Below are positions 32,300 to 42,054 of a stretch of 64,000 nt of DNA, one piece after another. The notes under the pieces were generated by a model. That model ran no database searches and was not told where the DNA came from. It saw only the letters and a list, made by a program, of their open reading frames with translations. Positions within the stretch are counted from its first letter, which is position 1. The number at the start of each line of letters is the position of its first letter. Origin of the DNA: Thermoplasmata archaeon (GTDB lineage: Archaea > Thermoplasmatota > Thermoplasmata > Thermoplasmatales > Thermoplasmataceae); the NCBI GenBank assembly GCA_021810045.1, contig JAJZJR010000010.1, positions 1-64,000 of the forward strand, given 5' to 3'. The position numbers were made by a program, and so were the translations under genes.

Positions 32300-33523
32300 T
32301 TGAATCGCAGGAGATCAAACGAATTGAAGGCATATAAGTTCAGGCTGTACCCGTCTGCGGATCAGGAGAAGAAGCTCAACGATCAGATAGAGCTTTGCAG
32401 ACAGTTGTACAACGGATTGCTGGAGCAGAGGATAACTGCACACAGGCTGGGCCAGGGAGTGAATTATTATTCACAGCAGAACCAGCTGCCTGAACTTAGG
32501 AAAGGCTTTGAGGAATACGAGCAAATTCATTCTCAGGTCCTGCAGGATGTGGCCAAGAGAGTTGACAGAGCATACCAGAACTTTTACAGAAGGGTGAAAG
32601 AGAAGAAAACCGGCAAAATGCAGAAAGCAGGTTTTCCAAGATTCAAACCCATGACGAGGTACAGGTCGCTGACCTACCCTCAGTCGGGGTTCAAAATCAT
32701 GGAAAACGGACACCTGAAACTCTCCAAGATCGGAGAATTGAGGATGTTCATGCACCGTGAGATCATGGGTGAGATAAGGACATTGAACATTTCCCGTGAA
32801 CAGACGGGAAAATGGTATGCTTCATTCTTCGTGATGCCGGAGAAGGTAGCCAACGTCTCAGAAGAGACGGGGAAAAGTATCGGAATAGATGTGGGTCTCT
32901 TGAATCTCGCAACAATGAGTGACGGTACTGTGATCGCTAATCCCCACTTCATCAAGCAGGGGGAAAAGAGGATCAAAAGGGAACAGAGACGGTTATCACG
33001 CAAGGTTAAGGGTTCAAGGAACCGAAGAAAATACAGAATAAGAGTCGCCAGAGCTTATGAAAAGGTGATGAATCAGAGAGAGGACTTTGCACATAAGCTC
33101 TCGAATGAGATCGTGCAAAACTATGATCTCATTGTCTTCGAGGACCTGAATATAAGAAGCATGGTGAAGAACCATCATTTAGCGAAGGGCATTGCGGATG
33201 TTTCATGGAACACACTTGTGCAATACACGACTTACAAGGCTGAAAGTGCTGGTAGGGAAGTGGTGCTGGTGGATCCAAGAAATACATCAAAGCTCTGTTC
33301 CAGATGCGGATGGAAGAGGGAATCACTGGAACTGTCAGAAAGGACATTCCTCTGTGAGTCCTGAGACTATGAGATTGATCGGGATCTCAATGCCGCAATC
33401 AACATCCACAATCTTGGATTGAAGAAAGTAGGGAGGAGCACTCCCGAAGTTACGCCTGTGGAGATCGGTGCACTACCCGCAAGGGCAACCCTGATCGGCG
33501 AAGCAGGAAGCCCCGTCCCTTAG
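32300..33523 (+). pseudogene. tnpB: tnpB interrupted by an in-frame TGA
   Basis: The 407-codon frame encodes a TnpB nuclease: N-terminal LKAYKFRLYPS, RuvC Asp197 in SIGIDVGLLNLATMSDG, Glu281 in IVFEDLNI, and the zinc-finger cysteines Cys333, Cys336 and Cys352 (CSRCG, FLCES). Codon 355, where the fourth zinc Cys belongs, is TGA (33362-33364); the frame then continues with DYEIDRDLNAAINIHNLG, which holds the last catalytic Asp. The truncated product therefore lacks both the zinc site and the third active-site residue. The start is TTG, either 32300 or 32324. Confidence 0.85.
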
Positions 33524-33540
33524 GGCGGGGAGGATGTCAC
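33491..33540 (+). ncRNA. Probable omega-RNA 3' region of the IS605-type element
   Basis: The end of tnpB and the right-end hairpin coincide, as in elements whose guide RNA is processed from the tnpB 3' end. Because the hairpin is intact while tnpB is broken, this RNA could still serve another TnpB in trans. The role is inferred from the family. Confidence 0.4.
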
Positions 33541-33597
33541 TTGTGCATAGAAACATAGCGCAATCACTCTTTTATACCTATAAAGAAATACAGGGGT

Positions 33598-35835
33598 ATG
33601 GCGTACAGTGACGGCATCATACTCAGAGTCGCTGAAGCAAATTCTACCGATCCAGGAATGTCGAGAGTAAGACTTGATGAAGAGTCAAGGTTAGCTCTGG
33701 GCGCTGAAATCGGGGACGTTGTTGAAATCGAAAAAGATAAGAAAACCGTTGGAAGAGTCTACAGGGCCAGACCTGAAGATGAAAACAAGGGCATTGTGAG
33801 AATTGACAGTGTCATGAGGAATAATTGCGGTTCATCCATTGGAGACAAGGTAAAAGTAAAGAAGGTGAGAACCGACGAAGCAAAGAGAGTAACCCTGGCT
33901 CCAATTATAAGAAAAGACCAGAGGCTGAAGTTTGGAGAAGGAATAAATGAGTTCGTCCAGAAAGCCCTTATCAGGAGACCAATGCTTGAAGGAGACAACA
34001 TAAGTGTACCTGGTCTTACCCTCGCCGGCCACTCAGGACTTATCTTCAAGGTTGTCAAGACACAGCCTGCAAAGACACCTGTTGAAGTAGGTGAAGAGAC
34101 TAAGATCGAAATCAGGGAAGAACCAGCTTCTGAAGTTCTTGAAGATGTTTCAAGGATCAGCTACGAAGATATTGGGGGTCTTTCCGACCAACTTGGAAGG
34201 GTCAGGGAAATTATAGAGCTCCCACTGAAACATCCAGAACTTTTCGAGAGACTTGGAATTCACCCTCCAAAGGGAGTTCTTCTTCATGGACCCCCGGGTA
34301 CTGGCAAAACGCTCATAGCGAGGGCAGTTGCAAATGAATCCGGTGCAAACTTCTTCTCCATAAACGGTCCGGAGATTATGAGCAAGTACTATGGCCAGAG
34401 TGAACAGAAACTCAGAGAAATATTCCTCAAGGCTGAAGAAACAGAACCTTCAATAATATTCATTGACGAAATTGATTCCATTGCACCAAAGAGGGAAGAG
34501 GTACAGGGAGAAGTTGAGAGGAGAGTCGTTGCACAACTCCTGACACTTATGGATGGCCTGAAAGAAAGAGGCCATGTCATAGTCATTGGTGCAACAAACA
34601 GGATAGATGCTGTGGATCCCGCACTGAGAAGACCGGGAAGATTTGACAGGGAAATCAATATAGGGGTTCCTGACAAGAAGGGGAGAAAAGAAATTCTCTC
34701 CATCCACACAAGAGGTATGCCCTTAGGAATGGAAGAGGAAAAGAAAATCGAATTCCTTGACGAAATTGCTGGCCTCACATATGGGTTTGTGGGTGCAGAT
34801 CTTGCAGCACTTGCAAGAGAATCAGCAATGAATGCTCTTAGAAGATACCTCCCCGAAATTGACCTTGACAAGCCAATTCCCACGGAAATACTTGAGAAAA
34901 TGCAGGTCAAGGACGATGATTTCATGGAAGCCCTGAAAACCATTGAGCCAAGCAGCCTTAGGGAAGTAACGGTGGAAGTCCCAAGCATAACCTGGGAAGA
35001 TATTGGCGGGCTTGAAACCGTAAAGAGCGAACTGAGAGAATCTGTGGAGCTACCCCTGCTAAAACCAGATGTTTTCAAGAAACTGGGAATAAGAGCAGCG
35101 AAGGGATTCCTGTTGTATGGGCCACCTGGGGTTGGAAAGACGCTCCTTGCGAAGGCAGTGGCAAATGAAAGCAATGCCAACTTCATTTCCGTGAAGGGAC
35201 CTGAAGTTCTTAGTAAATGGGTTGGAGAAAGCGAGAAAGCCGTAAGAGAAATATTCAAAAAAGCAAAACAGGTAGCCCCTACCATAGTATTCCTAGACGA
35301 GGTGGATTCAATAGCACCGAGGAGAGGGCAATACGGTGACACTGGTGTTACAGAGAGGATTGTTAATCAGCTGCTTACATCACTTGACGGGATAGAGGTG
35401 CTGCAGGGAGTTGTAGTTCTTGCTGCAACAAACAGGCCAGACATTATTGATCCGGGTCTCCTGAGGGCAGGAAGATTCGACAAGATGATCTACATTCCTA
35501 CACCTGATGCCACAAGCAGGCTGAAGATCCTGCAGGTGCACACAAAGAGCATGCCTCTTGCCAAGGACGTGTCACTGGAGGACCTGGCCCAGAAAACAGA
35601 GGGGTATGTTGGTGCAGACCTTGAAAATCTCTGCAGGGAAGCTGGAATGATGGCATACAGGGAAAACCCTGAAGCAAGCGAAGTCTCACAGCAGAACTTC
35701 ATCGGTGCCATGAAGAACATCAAGGCGTCTGTGGATGAAGAGGTCATCAAGTTCTACCAGAATCTCTCCCAGACCATTGGAAAGGGCGTTAAGGAAAAGA
35801 GGAGAGCTGTGGAGGAACTGGGACTTTACCAGTAA
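33598..35835 (+). CDS. vat: VAT (VCP-like AAA+ ATPase, CDC48 family)
   Basis: At 745 residues it has the length of Thermoplasma VAT. The N domain (1 to about 185, double-psi barrel then a beta-clam) binds substrate. D1 has Walker A GPPGTGKT (about 230-237) and Walker [14 protein letters not shown]2 has Walker A GPPGVGKT (about 508-515) and Walker [13 protein letters not shown]. Both rings keep the arginine-finger and second-region-of-homology segments ([21 protein letters not shown] and [20 protein letters not shown], split here by type). It unfolds proteins for the proteasome. A TATA box lies just upstream (about 33570). Confidence 0.97.
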   Translation: MAYSDGIILRVAEANSTDPGMSRVRLDEESRLALGAEIGDVVEIEKDKKTVGRVYRARPEDENKGIVRIDSVMRNNCGSSIGDKVKVKKVRTDEAKRVTLAPIIRKDQRLKFGEGINEFVQKALIRRPMLEGDNISVPGLTLAGHSGLIFKVVKTQPAKTPVEVGEETKIEIREEPASEVLEDVSRISYEDIGGLSDQLGRVREIIELPLKHPELFERLGIHPPKGVLLHGPPGTGKTLIARAVANESGANFFSINGPEIMSKYYGQSEQKLREIFLKAEETEPSIIFIDEIDSIAPKREEVQGEVERRVVAQLLTLMDGLKERGHVIVIGATNRIDAVDPALRRPGRFDREINIGVPDKKGRKEILSIHTRGMPLGMEEEKKIEFLDEIAGLTYGFVGADLAALARESAMNALRRYLPEIDLDKPIPTEILEKMQVKDDDFMEALKTIEPSSLREVTVEVPSITWEDIGGLETVKSELRESVELPLLKPDVFKKLGIRAAKGFLLYGPPGVGKTLLAKAVANESNANFISVKGPEVLSKWVGESEKAVREIFKKAKQVAPTIVFLDEVDSIAPRRGQYGDTGVTERIVNQLLTSLDGIEVLQGVVVLAATNRPDIIDPGLLRAGRFDKMIYIPTPDATSRLKILQVHTKSMPLAKDVSLEDLAQKTEGYVGADLENLCREAGMMAYRENPEASEVSQQNFIGAMKNIKASVDEEVIKFYQNLSQTIGKGVKEKRRAVEELGLYQ

Positions 35836-35922
35836 TCCACCATCTCATCCATTTTTGCATTCTTTTATAAAACACAACATTTTGAAGCAAAAAATTTTAT
35901 CCCAATGTCTGTTTAAACTACA

Positions 35923-36189
35923 ATGGCTGTGAAAAAGTTCGCTAGCGATATACTTAAGAAATCTGTTATGACCGTTGATGGTGAATTGATCGGCACAGTC
36001 AATAATGTGGTTGTGGACACTGAACTTGGCATTATAAAATCTGTTCTGGTAAAACCCCAGGGTGGAAAAAAATACTCAGATTTTCAGGCCGATAAGGAAG
36101 GACGCTACATGATCCCGCTTAAAGCCATGAAATCCATGAAAGATGTTTTTGTAGTGGAAGTTACAGGCGGCCAGAAACTGAAAAATTAG
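35923..36189 (+). CDS. PRC-barrel domain protein
   Basis: An 88-residue protein that is essentially one PRC barrel: KKSVMTVDGELIGTVNNVVVDTELGIIKSVLVK, then IPLKAMKSMKDVFVVEV. In archaea such small proteins occur in nearly every genome; a role in RNA metabolism or cell division has been proposed for relatives, but none can be assigned here. A TATA-like AAAATTTTATCCC lies about 30 bases before the ATG. It lies downstream of VAT with its own promoter. Confidence 0.85.
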   Translation: MAVKKFASDILKKSVMTVDGELIGTVNNVVVDTELGIIKSVLVKPQGGKKYSDFQADKEGRYMIPLKAMKSMKDVFVVEVTGGQKLKN

Positions 36190-36199
36190 ATTTCTGTTC

Positions 36200-37438
36200 T
36201 TATCCCAAAACCTTGGGCACATATCTCAGAACTCCAACCATTCCGCCGAAAGCTTTCTGAAGAAGCTGTCCCTCCTCGCTGTCCCCTGATATCATTTCCA
36301 CTCTTGTGTTTGACTCTTCTGCGAGTTTGTAGAAAACTTCCACAATATCTTCCTCATGATCCATGGACATTACGGCACCACAGGATTCGCAAATAGCATC
36401 CTCATCAGGTTTCTTCGCAAAGGCCTTTTCAGTACCGTCGTTTGGGCACTTATAGAAATATTGAACTTTGTTGAGATTTTCTGATATGATAAGGAGATCA
36501 ACAGCCTTCTGTTCCAGTGCTGATCTTATTGCTGCTTCCCCATATACCCCGAGTCCTCCATCGGGTTTCCTGATTTCCATCATGAACCTGTTAATGAGGT
36601 CCTTTTCTCTGGCGATCTGCATCTCCTTCATTGAATCTGCTGCTTTATCAACCAGCTCCTTTAGGCCTGTCTCATCAGTGTACCCAATATCAAAAAGATC
36701 CTTGACCTTGAATTTGATTTCATTTCTGAGATAGTCCTTCTCGAAGAAGTATTCCTTTGTTGCACCTGGTCCGCCGATAAATACAGCCTTGAGATCCTTT
36801 ATGACAGGCACGAAAGCATTATTTGCAATTTCCCCGACTTTTTTGAAGAACTCATGGGCTGCAATTTCAATAAGACGTTCATACCTTCGCGATGACTGAC
36901 CACCCTGGTGATGCTTGCTTGGAACCAGGGACTGCTCGTTGGCCACCATACTGATATTTGTACCGTTCAGGAAACCGATTGTTGCTTCCTTTCTGTCGAT
37001 CACAATAAGACCATAGGCTTCCTTGACGGCAAGTTGAGTCTTCAGCTGTTCAAGGTGGAAATTTGAATCGCACATGTACATGAATGTCTGAATTGGCTCT
37101 GGCGGCTCAATGATCTTGGTATACATTTCAGTCTGGTCACCACGGGTGGCGACATGACCGACGAAGAAAACAAGTCCGCTCTCAGGTGGAAACTTGTAAT
37201 TTTTTAATCTTGACATTATTGATTCTATCGCCGATAGAACATTTTTCCTGGTTGATTTGGATTTAATGTTGGAGGAGGTCGAATATTCTTCCCTCAGATA
37301 CTGTACCACATCTGATATCATCTTGCTAGGTGGAACGTAAAGTGAAATGAGTTCTGTGCCTCTGCCCTTAAGGTTCTCCAGCTCCTGAAGGGCCCTTTTG
37401 AATTCATATCTCCTTAACTGGAGATCATCTGTTGCCAT
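36200..37438 (-). CDS. prf1: Peptide chain release factor 1 (aRF1)
   Basis: A 412-residue archaeal class-I release factor. The three functional motifs are all present: NIKS (residues 57-60) and YMCDSNF (121-127) for stop-codon reading, and GGQ (179-181) for peptidyl-tRNA hydrolysis. The C-terminal domain carries two CxxC-like zinc pairs (YKCPNDG and CESCG). The ATG at 37438 ([10 protein letters not shown]) was chosen because the longer frame to 37645 would run through the divergent promoter and into pyrH. Because this organism's window has in-frame TAG and TGA codons in two genes, the intact eRF1 motifs are relevant. Confidence 0.95.
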   Translation of the reverse strand: MATDDLQLRRYEFKRALQELENLKGRGTELISLYVPPSKMISDVVQYLREEYSTSSNIKSKSTRKNVLSAIESIMSRLKNYKFPPESGLVFFVGHVATRGDQTEMYTKIIEPPEPIQTFMYMCDSNFHLEQLKTQLAVKEAYGLIVIDRKEATIGFLNGTNISMVANEQSLVPSKHHQGGQSSRRYERLIEIAAHEFFKKVGEIANNAFVPVIKDLKAVFIGGPGATKEYFFEKDYLRNEIKFKVKDLFDIGYTDETGLKELVDKAADSMKEMQIAREKDLINRFMMEIRKPDGGLGVYGEAAIRSALEQKAVDLLIISENLNKVQYFYKCPNDGTEKAFAKKPDEDAICESCGAVMSMDHEEDIVEVFYKLAEESNTRVEMISGDSEEGQLLQKAFGGMVGVLRYVPKVLG

Positions 37439-37487
37439 CCTGAACAAAATTTTATAATTGTATATAACCTTATTCAGCCAGATTTTG
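37439..37487. promoter_or_regulatory. Divergent promoter between aRF1 and UMP kinase
   Basis: Only 49 bases separate the two ATGs. TTTATAATTGTATATAA (37451-37467) offers TATA elements in both directions at leaderless-type spacing. Confidence 0.6.
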
Positions 37488-38165
37488 ATGGAAACAGTTG
37501 TAATTTCCCTTGGCGGTTCAATTATATCGACGAATGGCCTCAATCTGAAATTCATGGAGGAATTCGTCCGGACCATAAGAAAACTTGAAAAAACCTGCAG
37601 GTTTGGTATTGTAGTTGGAGGCGGAAGCCTGGCAAGAACATACATCTCCGCACTGAGGGAATATCATGTTAACGATAATATCCTGGATGAGATAGGAATA
37701 AACGCTACCAGGATGAATGCACTTTCACTATCATCATTCCTGCCTGACTCCAATTCCAAAATACCTTCCACGGTAAATGATGCAGCAGAATTTTCCAGAA
37801 TATATCCGTATGTTGTAATGGGCGGTACAGAACCGGGACATACAACAGACACTGTTGCGACGTTACTTGCAGAAAGGATAGGCGCAAAGATCCTCATAAA
37901 CGCAACATCAGTTGATGGTGTGTATACCGATGATCCTAAAAAGGACCCAAATGCAAAGAAACTCGATTCCCTTAGCTATGACGAGGCAATATCTCTGGCA
38001 CTGGAAAAATCCATCGGTGCAGGCCCGAACGTTTTCATGGATCTGACCGCACTGAATATTGCCAAGAGAGCAGGAATCAAGTTATATGTCACGGATGGAA
38101 AAGATCTCTCTGAATATGAAAATATAATTTTAAATGGAAAAACCAGAGGTACGCTGATCTCTTAG
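37488..38165 (+). CDS. pyrH: UMP kinase, archaeal type
   Basis: A 225-residue amino-acid-kinase-fold protein. [11 protein letters not shown] is the phosphate-binding N-terminus, [13 protein letters not shown] the second glycine loop, and [18 protein letters not shown] plus [20 protein letters not shown] the UMP- and ATP-binding segments characteristic of archaeal PyrH. It makes UDP for pyrimidine nucleotide synthesis. The start at 37488 ([10 protein letters not shown]) follows the TATA box by about 25 bases; a longer frame from 37458 would begin inside the promoter. Confidence 0.92.
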   Translation: METVVISLGGSIISTNGLNLKFMEEFVRTIRKLEKTCRFGIVVGGGSLARTYISALREYHVNDNILDEIGINATRMNALSLSSFLPDSNSKIPSTVNDAAEFSRIYPYVVMGGTEPGHTTDTVATLLAERIGAKILINATSVDGVYTDDPKKDPNAKKLDSLSYDEAISLALEKSIGAGPNVFMDLTALNIAKRAGIKLYVTDGKDLSEYENIILNGKTRGTLIS

Positions 38166-39319
38166 AAGAACGCCTCTCTCAGGTCATATTTTATTATGGG
38201 AATCGCCAAATCCTTGCCGTTCATGTCAAGGTAGCTTTCCTTGATTGCTTTAGTAAGACGATCCATCTGCTGGACCTTTTCCTCTGGAGACATTGATCCA
38301 ATACTTTCTCTCTCCACTATCTTCTGGTATTCCGGATCGTCTTCCTCTACAATGGGAGAGAGGAATATCATATCTCCATTCTCAAGCATCATCTGTGAAA
38401 TCACGTTGGCGGTTCCCTCAACATGATCACTGTCATACTTTTTCCCGCCCATACCTGCAAGAATTACCAGCGAAACTGATATTCCATGATCCTTGAGATT
38501 ATTGATCAGGTTCAGGGTCTCGTTGACATTTATCTTATCATTGAAGAGCTTTATGACCTTGTAGCTGCCGGACTGGATGAAGACAAATATCCTGTCAAGG
38601 CCATGGTTCTTGATGTCCATATAATGAATCATGTTCTTACGCTTTGGTGTGGAAAACATGTCGAAAGCTGAAAAGAGCGGGAGACCAAAATCAGCCTTCA
38701 GTTTATCCAGGATAGGGAGAAGTTCCTTCTGATCAACATCAAGTGCACCGGGATCTCCGAGGAAGATTCCCTTCTTGGCTTTCAAACCTTCTCCGAGCTG
38801 ATTCTTCACTTTCTCAACATGTTCCATGAACTGTGCACTGTCTTTTGTCTCGACTGTCCTGCCAGCATATGAAGAAGAAATGGTACACCTGTTCCATTTG
38901 GTCCCTGAAGACAGTTCAAGATATACTGCAGATGCCTGATCGGGAGGCATAATGGGCTTTATTGCGTAAAGTGATGTTATTGCTGCTGCATCCTGCTCAA
39001 GCCATTCAGGATTTCTGGTTGATATTTTTTCAAGGATTGCCTTCTCCTCGTCGCTGAGTGTGTCCGCAGGAAAATTTCTGGCAAGTTGGTAGCACCTGTC
39101 ATAAATGGCTGATGCTTCGTCCTTCTCCAGGGGAGTAACAGAACGAACATCATTGTCCCAGCCAAGCTTGAAAAGCGAATTGTCGGATGACCTTCTGTGC
39201 ATCACTCCATTCTTTGTGTAGAAGAGAATTCTGCCCTCAAAATCGAAATTTGCAACTTCTTCGTTTCCGCTTGCAATAGTAAGTATTCCGTTGTTGATTC
39301 TGAACAGGTTACGATTCAT
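38162..39319 (-). CDS. Radical-SAM-like protein lacking two cluster cysteines
   Basis: A 385-residue protein. [20 protein letters not shown] (residues 137-154, with one break here) aligns position by position with the SGC-x4-C-x2-C cluster motif of a radical-SAM subgroup, but the first Cys is Thr140 and the third is Ser148; only Cys145 remains. Further segments fit a TIM-barrel layout: [21 protein letters not shown] and [26 protein letters not shown]. Without a [4Fe-4S] site the classical chemistry should be impossible, so it may bind SAM or a substrate without radical catalysis. Its stop overlaps the end of pyrH by four bases. Confidence 0.65.
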   Translation of the reverse strand: MNRNLFRINNGILTIASGNEEVANFDFEGRILFYTKNGVMHRRSSDNSLFKLGWDNDVRSVTPLEKDEASAIYDRCYQLARNFPADTLSDEEKAILEKISTRNPEWLEQDAAAITSLYAIKPIMPPDQASAVYLELSSGTKWNRCTISSSYAGRTVETKDSAQFMEHVEKVKNQLGEGLKAKKGIFLGDPGALDVDQKELLPILDKLKADFGLPLFSAFDMFSTPKRKNMIHYMDIKNHGLDRIFVFIQSGSYKVIKLFNDKINVNETLNLINNLKDHGISVSLVILAGMGGKKYDSDHVEGTANVISQMMLENGDMIFLSPIVEEDDPEYQKIVERESIGSMSPEEKVQQMDRLTKAIKESYLDMNGKDLAIPIIKYDLREAFF

Positions 39320-39411
39320 TCAATTCTCTATAGGATGTTCTCATATTACTTTTGTCCAGCGTGAAATGTAAATAAAAATAATTTATAATTTAATAAAAAT
39401 GTGGTTTTTAA

Positions 39412-40233
39412 TCAGTCCCTGATTTCTTTTTCTGCAACGAAGTATGTCAATAGAACCAAGCCTGCGGCAAGTATTGCCAGAGATCCCATCCACCATTCAA
39501 CATTTGCGACCTGGGATGAGATGACTGTTCCATTTATCACCACTGTCCTTATGGATTCTGCAGCCCAGGAAACTGGATTATACTTTGCCGCATCTGCAAG
39601 CCATGAGGCCATTATGTCCGGAGGAAACATCGCGTAACTCATGAACAGAAGTGGCAGATTTACAAGGTTGACGATTCCGAAGATGGTGTTCATATCTTTG
39701 AGTCTAACGGCTATTACGCTGAATATTGAAGAGAATATCAGTGCCACAAGAATTACAGTCACGACCAGAACAAATCCAGCCAAAAGTGAGAAACCGTGTT
39801 CAAGAACCAGCCCATTAGGTATAACAAAGGCAGCCGCTATGAGTATAACGACCTGCACCAGGATTCTTACCATTGCTGAAAGGATCTTGGAGAACACAAT
39901 GGAACTCCTCCTTATTGGCGATGTCAGAAATCTTCCCATTGGGCCAAGCCTTCTGTCAAAGATAATATTGACACCCGAAAACATTGCGGTGAACAGGCTT
40001 GTTATAACTAGTATTCCACCAAGTATGAAGGTGATATAATTTGAAGCACCCTGGAAAATAACACCGGCCGCTGCACTTGTGGCTGCACCTCCCCCAAGGA
40101 ATTTTGAAATATCAATTGCACTTCCAAAGAGTGCTAGCCAGAAGAAGGGCTGAATCAGTCCTGTTAAAAGAAAAACAGGATTTCTGTACCATTTCTTGAG
40201 TTCTCTGGCAGTAAGTGGGGCTAATCCGCTCAT
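39412..40233 (-). CDS. ABC-2 type exporter permease
   Basis: A 273-residue permease with six membrane helices. The N-terminal amphipathic RELKKWYRNPVFLLTGLIQP and the cytosolic loop NIIFDRRLGPMGRFLTSPIRRS are hallmarks of the DrrB/NodJ-type ABC-2 group, which exports drugs or lipid-linked molecules. Its ATG overlaps the ATPase stop (ATGA), so it is the last gene of a three-gene PadR-ATPase-permease operon. No signs of damage. Confidence 0.9.
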   Translation of the reverse strand: MSGLAPLTARELKKWYRNPVFLLTGLIQPFFWLALFGSAIDISKFLGGGAATSAAAGVIFQGASNYITFILGGILVITSLFTAMFSGVNIIFDRRLGPMGRFLTSPIRRSSIVFSKILSAMVRILVQVVILIAAAFVIPNGLVLEHGFSLLAGFVLVVTVILVALIFSSIFSVIAVRLKDMNTIFGIVNLVNLPLLFMSYAMFPPDIMASWLADAAKYNPVSWAAESIRTVVINGTVISSQVANVEWWMGSLAILAAGLVLLTYFVAEKEIRD

Positions 40234-41222
40234 CTCCTCATCCTCCTCATGTTCATCATCATTTTCCTGACATCTCCGGCGTCCTCCTGTCGTATATCTC
40301 TGCCAGTATACTGCAGGAATACCTCGTCCAAAGAAGGTTTTTGAACAGTCATTCTCATTATTGTGAGATTGTTTTCGGAAACGTATTTAATTAAAACCGG
40401 CAGTACTTCGTCGGAATTTCTCACAGTAACTCTCACTATATTTGGTCCAAAGTCTCTTGCCTCAGTTGCCTCCGGGAATTTTTTCATGGTTTCGGCATCT
40501 TCCTGATTCTTGAATGTCAACTGGACAATATCGCCCTTCAGGCTTTCCTTGAGTCCCTCTGGAGTTCCGGTGATCAGGATTTTTCCATGATCTATTATGG
40601 AAATCCTGTTGGCAAGTGCATCCACTTCTTCCAGATAGTGGCTGGTGAGAATAATAGTTACATTGAGTTTTTTCTGAATATCCCTGACATATTCCCACAT
40701 CTGTGTTCTTGTCTGCACATCAAGGCCAAGGGTCGGTTCATCGAGGAAAAGGATCTTTGGGTCATGGACAAGGCCTACTATGAGTTCAAGACGTTTCCTC
40801 ATACCTCCTGAATATTGTTTGACATATCTGGAGGCTGCTTCCTCTAGATCCACAAGTCGCAGAAGAGTTGCAATTCTCTCATTTGCCAAGTTTTTGGGTA
40901 CATCGTAGAAACGGGCAACCATCATGAGATTCTCGTAACCTGTCAGATCCTCGTCGGTGGTTAGATCCTGTGGTACTACACCAATGACCTTTCTGACATC
41001 CATCGAATGTTTCTTGATATCAAAGCCGCCAACCAGTGCTGTGCCTGATGTGGGCGTGATTCTGGTTGTAAGCAGGTTTATGGTTGTGCTCTTTCCTGCA
41101 CCGTTTGGTCCAAGCAGCCCATAAACTTCTCCCTCTTCTATCTCAATATTCAGGTCTTCAAGTGCTTTTATCTTTCCTCCATATATCTTGGAAAGATTTT
41201 CTGTTTTGATAATTACCGGCAT
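40230..41222 (-). CDS. ABC exporter ATP-binding protein (DrrA type)
   Basis: About 330 residues. Walker A is GLLGPNGAGKST, the signature YSGGMRKRLELI, Walker B ILFLDEPTLGLD, and the switch His is in ILTSHYLEEVD. The C-terminal 100 residues are the DrrA-type extension that couples to the permease. ATG 41222 was chosen because GGAGTGA lies eight bases upstream; a GTG at 41234 overlapping the PadR stop would add four residues. It is controlled with the upstream padR gene. Confidence 0.93.
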   Translation of the reverse strand: MPVIIKTENLSKIYGGKIKALEDLNIEIEEGEVYGLLGPNGAGKSTTINLLTTRITPTSGTALVGGFDIKKHSMDVRKVIGVVPQDLTTDEDLTGYENLMMVARFYDVPKNLANERIATLLRLVDLEEAASRYVKQYSGGMRKRLELIVGLVHDPKILFLDEPTLGLDVQTRTQMWEYVRDIQKKLNVTIILTSHYLEEVDALANRISIIDHGKILITGTPEGLKESLKGDIVQLTFKNQEDAETMKKFPEATEARDFGPNIVRVTVRNSDEVLPVLIKYVSENNLTIMRMTVQKPSLDEVFLQYTGRDIRQEDAGDVRKMMMNMRRMRR

Positions 41223-41230
41223 TTTTGTTT

Positions 41231-41719
41231 TCACTCCAATTTTAATTTTGATAATCTTTCTGTGAGCTCCATAATCCTTTCCCTGTGATCTTTCAGGTTT
41301 CCCTGTTCATCTTCCAGATAGGATATGTAACCCTCTATCTCTGTAAGTATTTTGTCAATGTCCCAGTTTTCTGTGCTTGAAGTTTTGGTTTCGCCAGGCT
41401 TTAATCCAATTTCTTCTGCACCAGCAGGTGTAAGAGAATACCTCAGATCGTGTTCTTTTTTCACCAAGCCATCCTTTAGAAGTGTATTAAGCAGAGGATA
41501 AATTGTTCCGGGACTTGGCCTCCACCATCCCATTGTCTGTCTCTGTACAGTCTCAATAATTTCTGAACCTCTGAGATTTTTCTGGCTCAATAGCCAAAGA
41601 ACGTAATATTTCATACCCCCATGTCTTCTAAAGTTGTGGGCGAAGCTGAAATTGCCTGGATCGAAGCCTTTGAAGAACTCTTTGCTGGTTCCAAAATCCT
41701 TCTCACTGGGTCTAAACAT
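41231..41719 (-). CDS. PadR-family transcriptional regulator
   Basis: A 162-residue PadR repressor. The winged helix runs over GGMKYYVLWLLSQKNLRGSE, ending with the characteristic GTIYPLLNTLLKDGLVKKE (residues about 76-94), then a C-terminal helical dimerisation region with HRERIMELTERLSKL. PadR proteins adjacent to ABC exporters usually repress them and release DNA on drug binding. It is the first gene of the operon and a perfect inverted repeat lies just upstream of its ATG, so autoregulation is likely. Confidence 0.9.
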   Translation of the reverse strand: MFRPSEKDFGTSKEFFKGFDPGNFSFAHNFRRHGGMKYYVLWLLSQKNLRGSEIIETVQRQTMGWWRPSPGTIYPLLNTLLKDGLVKKEHDLRYSLTPAGAEEIGLKPGETKTSSTENWDIDKILTEIEGYISYLEDEQGNLKDHRERIMELTERLSKLKLE

Positions 41720-41765
41720 TCGATATCGATTTCGATATCTGTATTAAATATATAAATTATACAAC
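41720..41765 (-). promoter_or_regulatory. padR-ABC operon promoter and inverted-repeat operator
   Basis: GATATCGA-TT-TCGATATC (41722-41739) is a perfect 8+2+8 inverted repeat lying between the TATA box (TTTATATATTTAATAC on the minus strand, about 41741-41756) and the ATG at 41719. Repressor binding there would block both polymerase and the start of the transcript. Confidence 0.7.
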
Positions 41766-41964
41766 ACCTCGTATGGAAAGACTGTTGTCTTGCAGAAATT
41801 TCAAAATTTGATACTTGTAGTTGAAGTATCCAGGTTCACTGTGATAGACAACTCAAACAAGTGATTTCCTACAAAAATTATAGATCAACAAAAGTTCTCG
41901 ACTCACATTTTCACATGTTTTGATCATACACAATAGTTTCTGGGGACTCTATGACTTAATACAC

Positions 41965-41980
41965 ACGCATCAAGATGCGT
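41965..41980. other. Inverted repeat in the padR-permease intergenic region
   Basis: ACGCATC-AA-GATGCGT is a perfect 7+2+7 dyad, 75 bases beyond the 3' end of the permease gene at 42055. It could be a terminator stem or an operator. Apart from this and the padR promoter, I see nothing in the 335-base gap 41720-42054; a 78-codon frame across it is not credible. Confidence 0.4.
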
Positions 41981-42054
41981 TTAAAAATTAGAAGGTGGTA
42001 ATTCCTGAGTTTTCCTCTGGAAATTATGGCACAGTCCTATGTAAATGCAAGATT

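Larger units (their letters stand above)
32216..33540 (+). mobile_element. IS200/IS605-family element, TnpB-only (IS1341-like)
   Basis: The left end holds a hairpin, ATCCCCTTCC-GAAA-GGGAGGGGAT (32216-32239), 10 bp with one wobble. The right end holds CCCCGTCC/GGGCGGGG (33511-33530) and finishes GGATGTCAC at 33540. Between them lies one gene, tnpB, with no tnpA. A nearly identical right end is stranded at 4860-4909, so elements of this kind have moved within this genome. The outermost left boundary is not certain. Confidence 0.8.

Noticed and set aside
33362-33364. Selenocysteine at the TGA in tnpB
   Set aside because: The TGA replaces a Cys, but no selenocysteine machinery is seen and TnpB selenoproteins are not known; the FDH in this window uses Cys, not Sec.
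36200-37645. 481-residue version of aRF1
   Set aside because: The extra 69 residues are the translated divergent promoter and pyrH antisense; the family start is at 37438.
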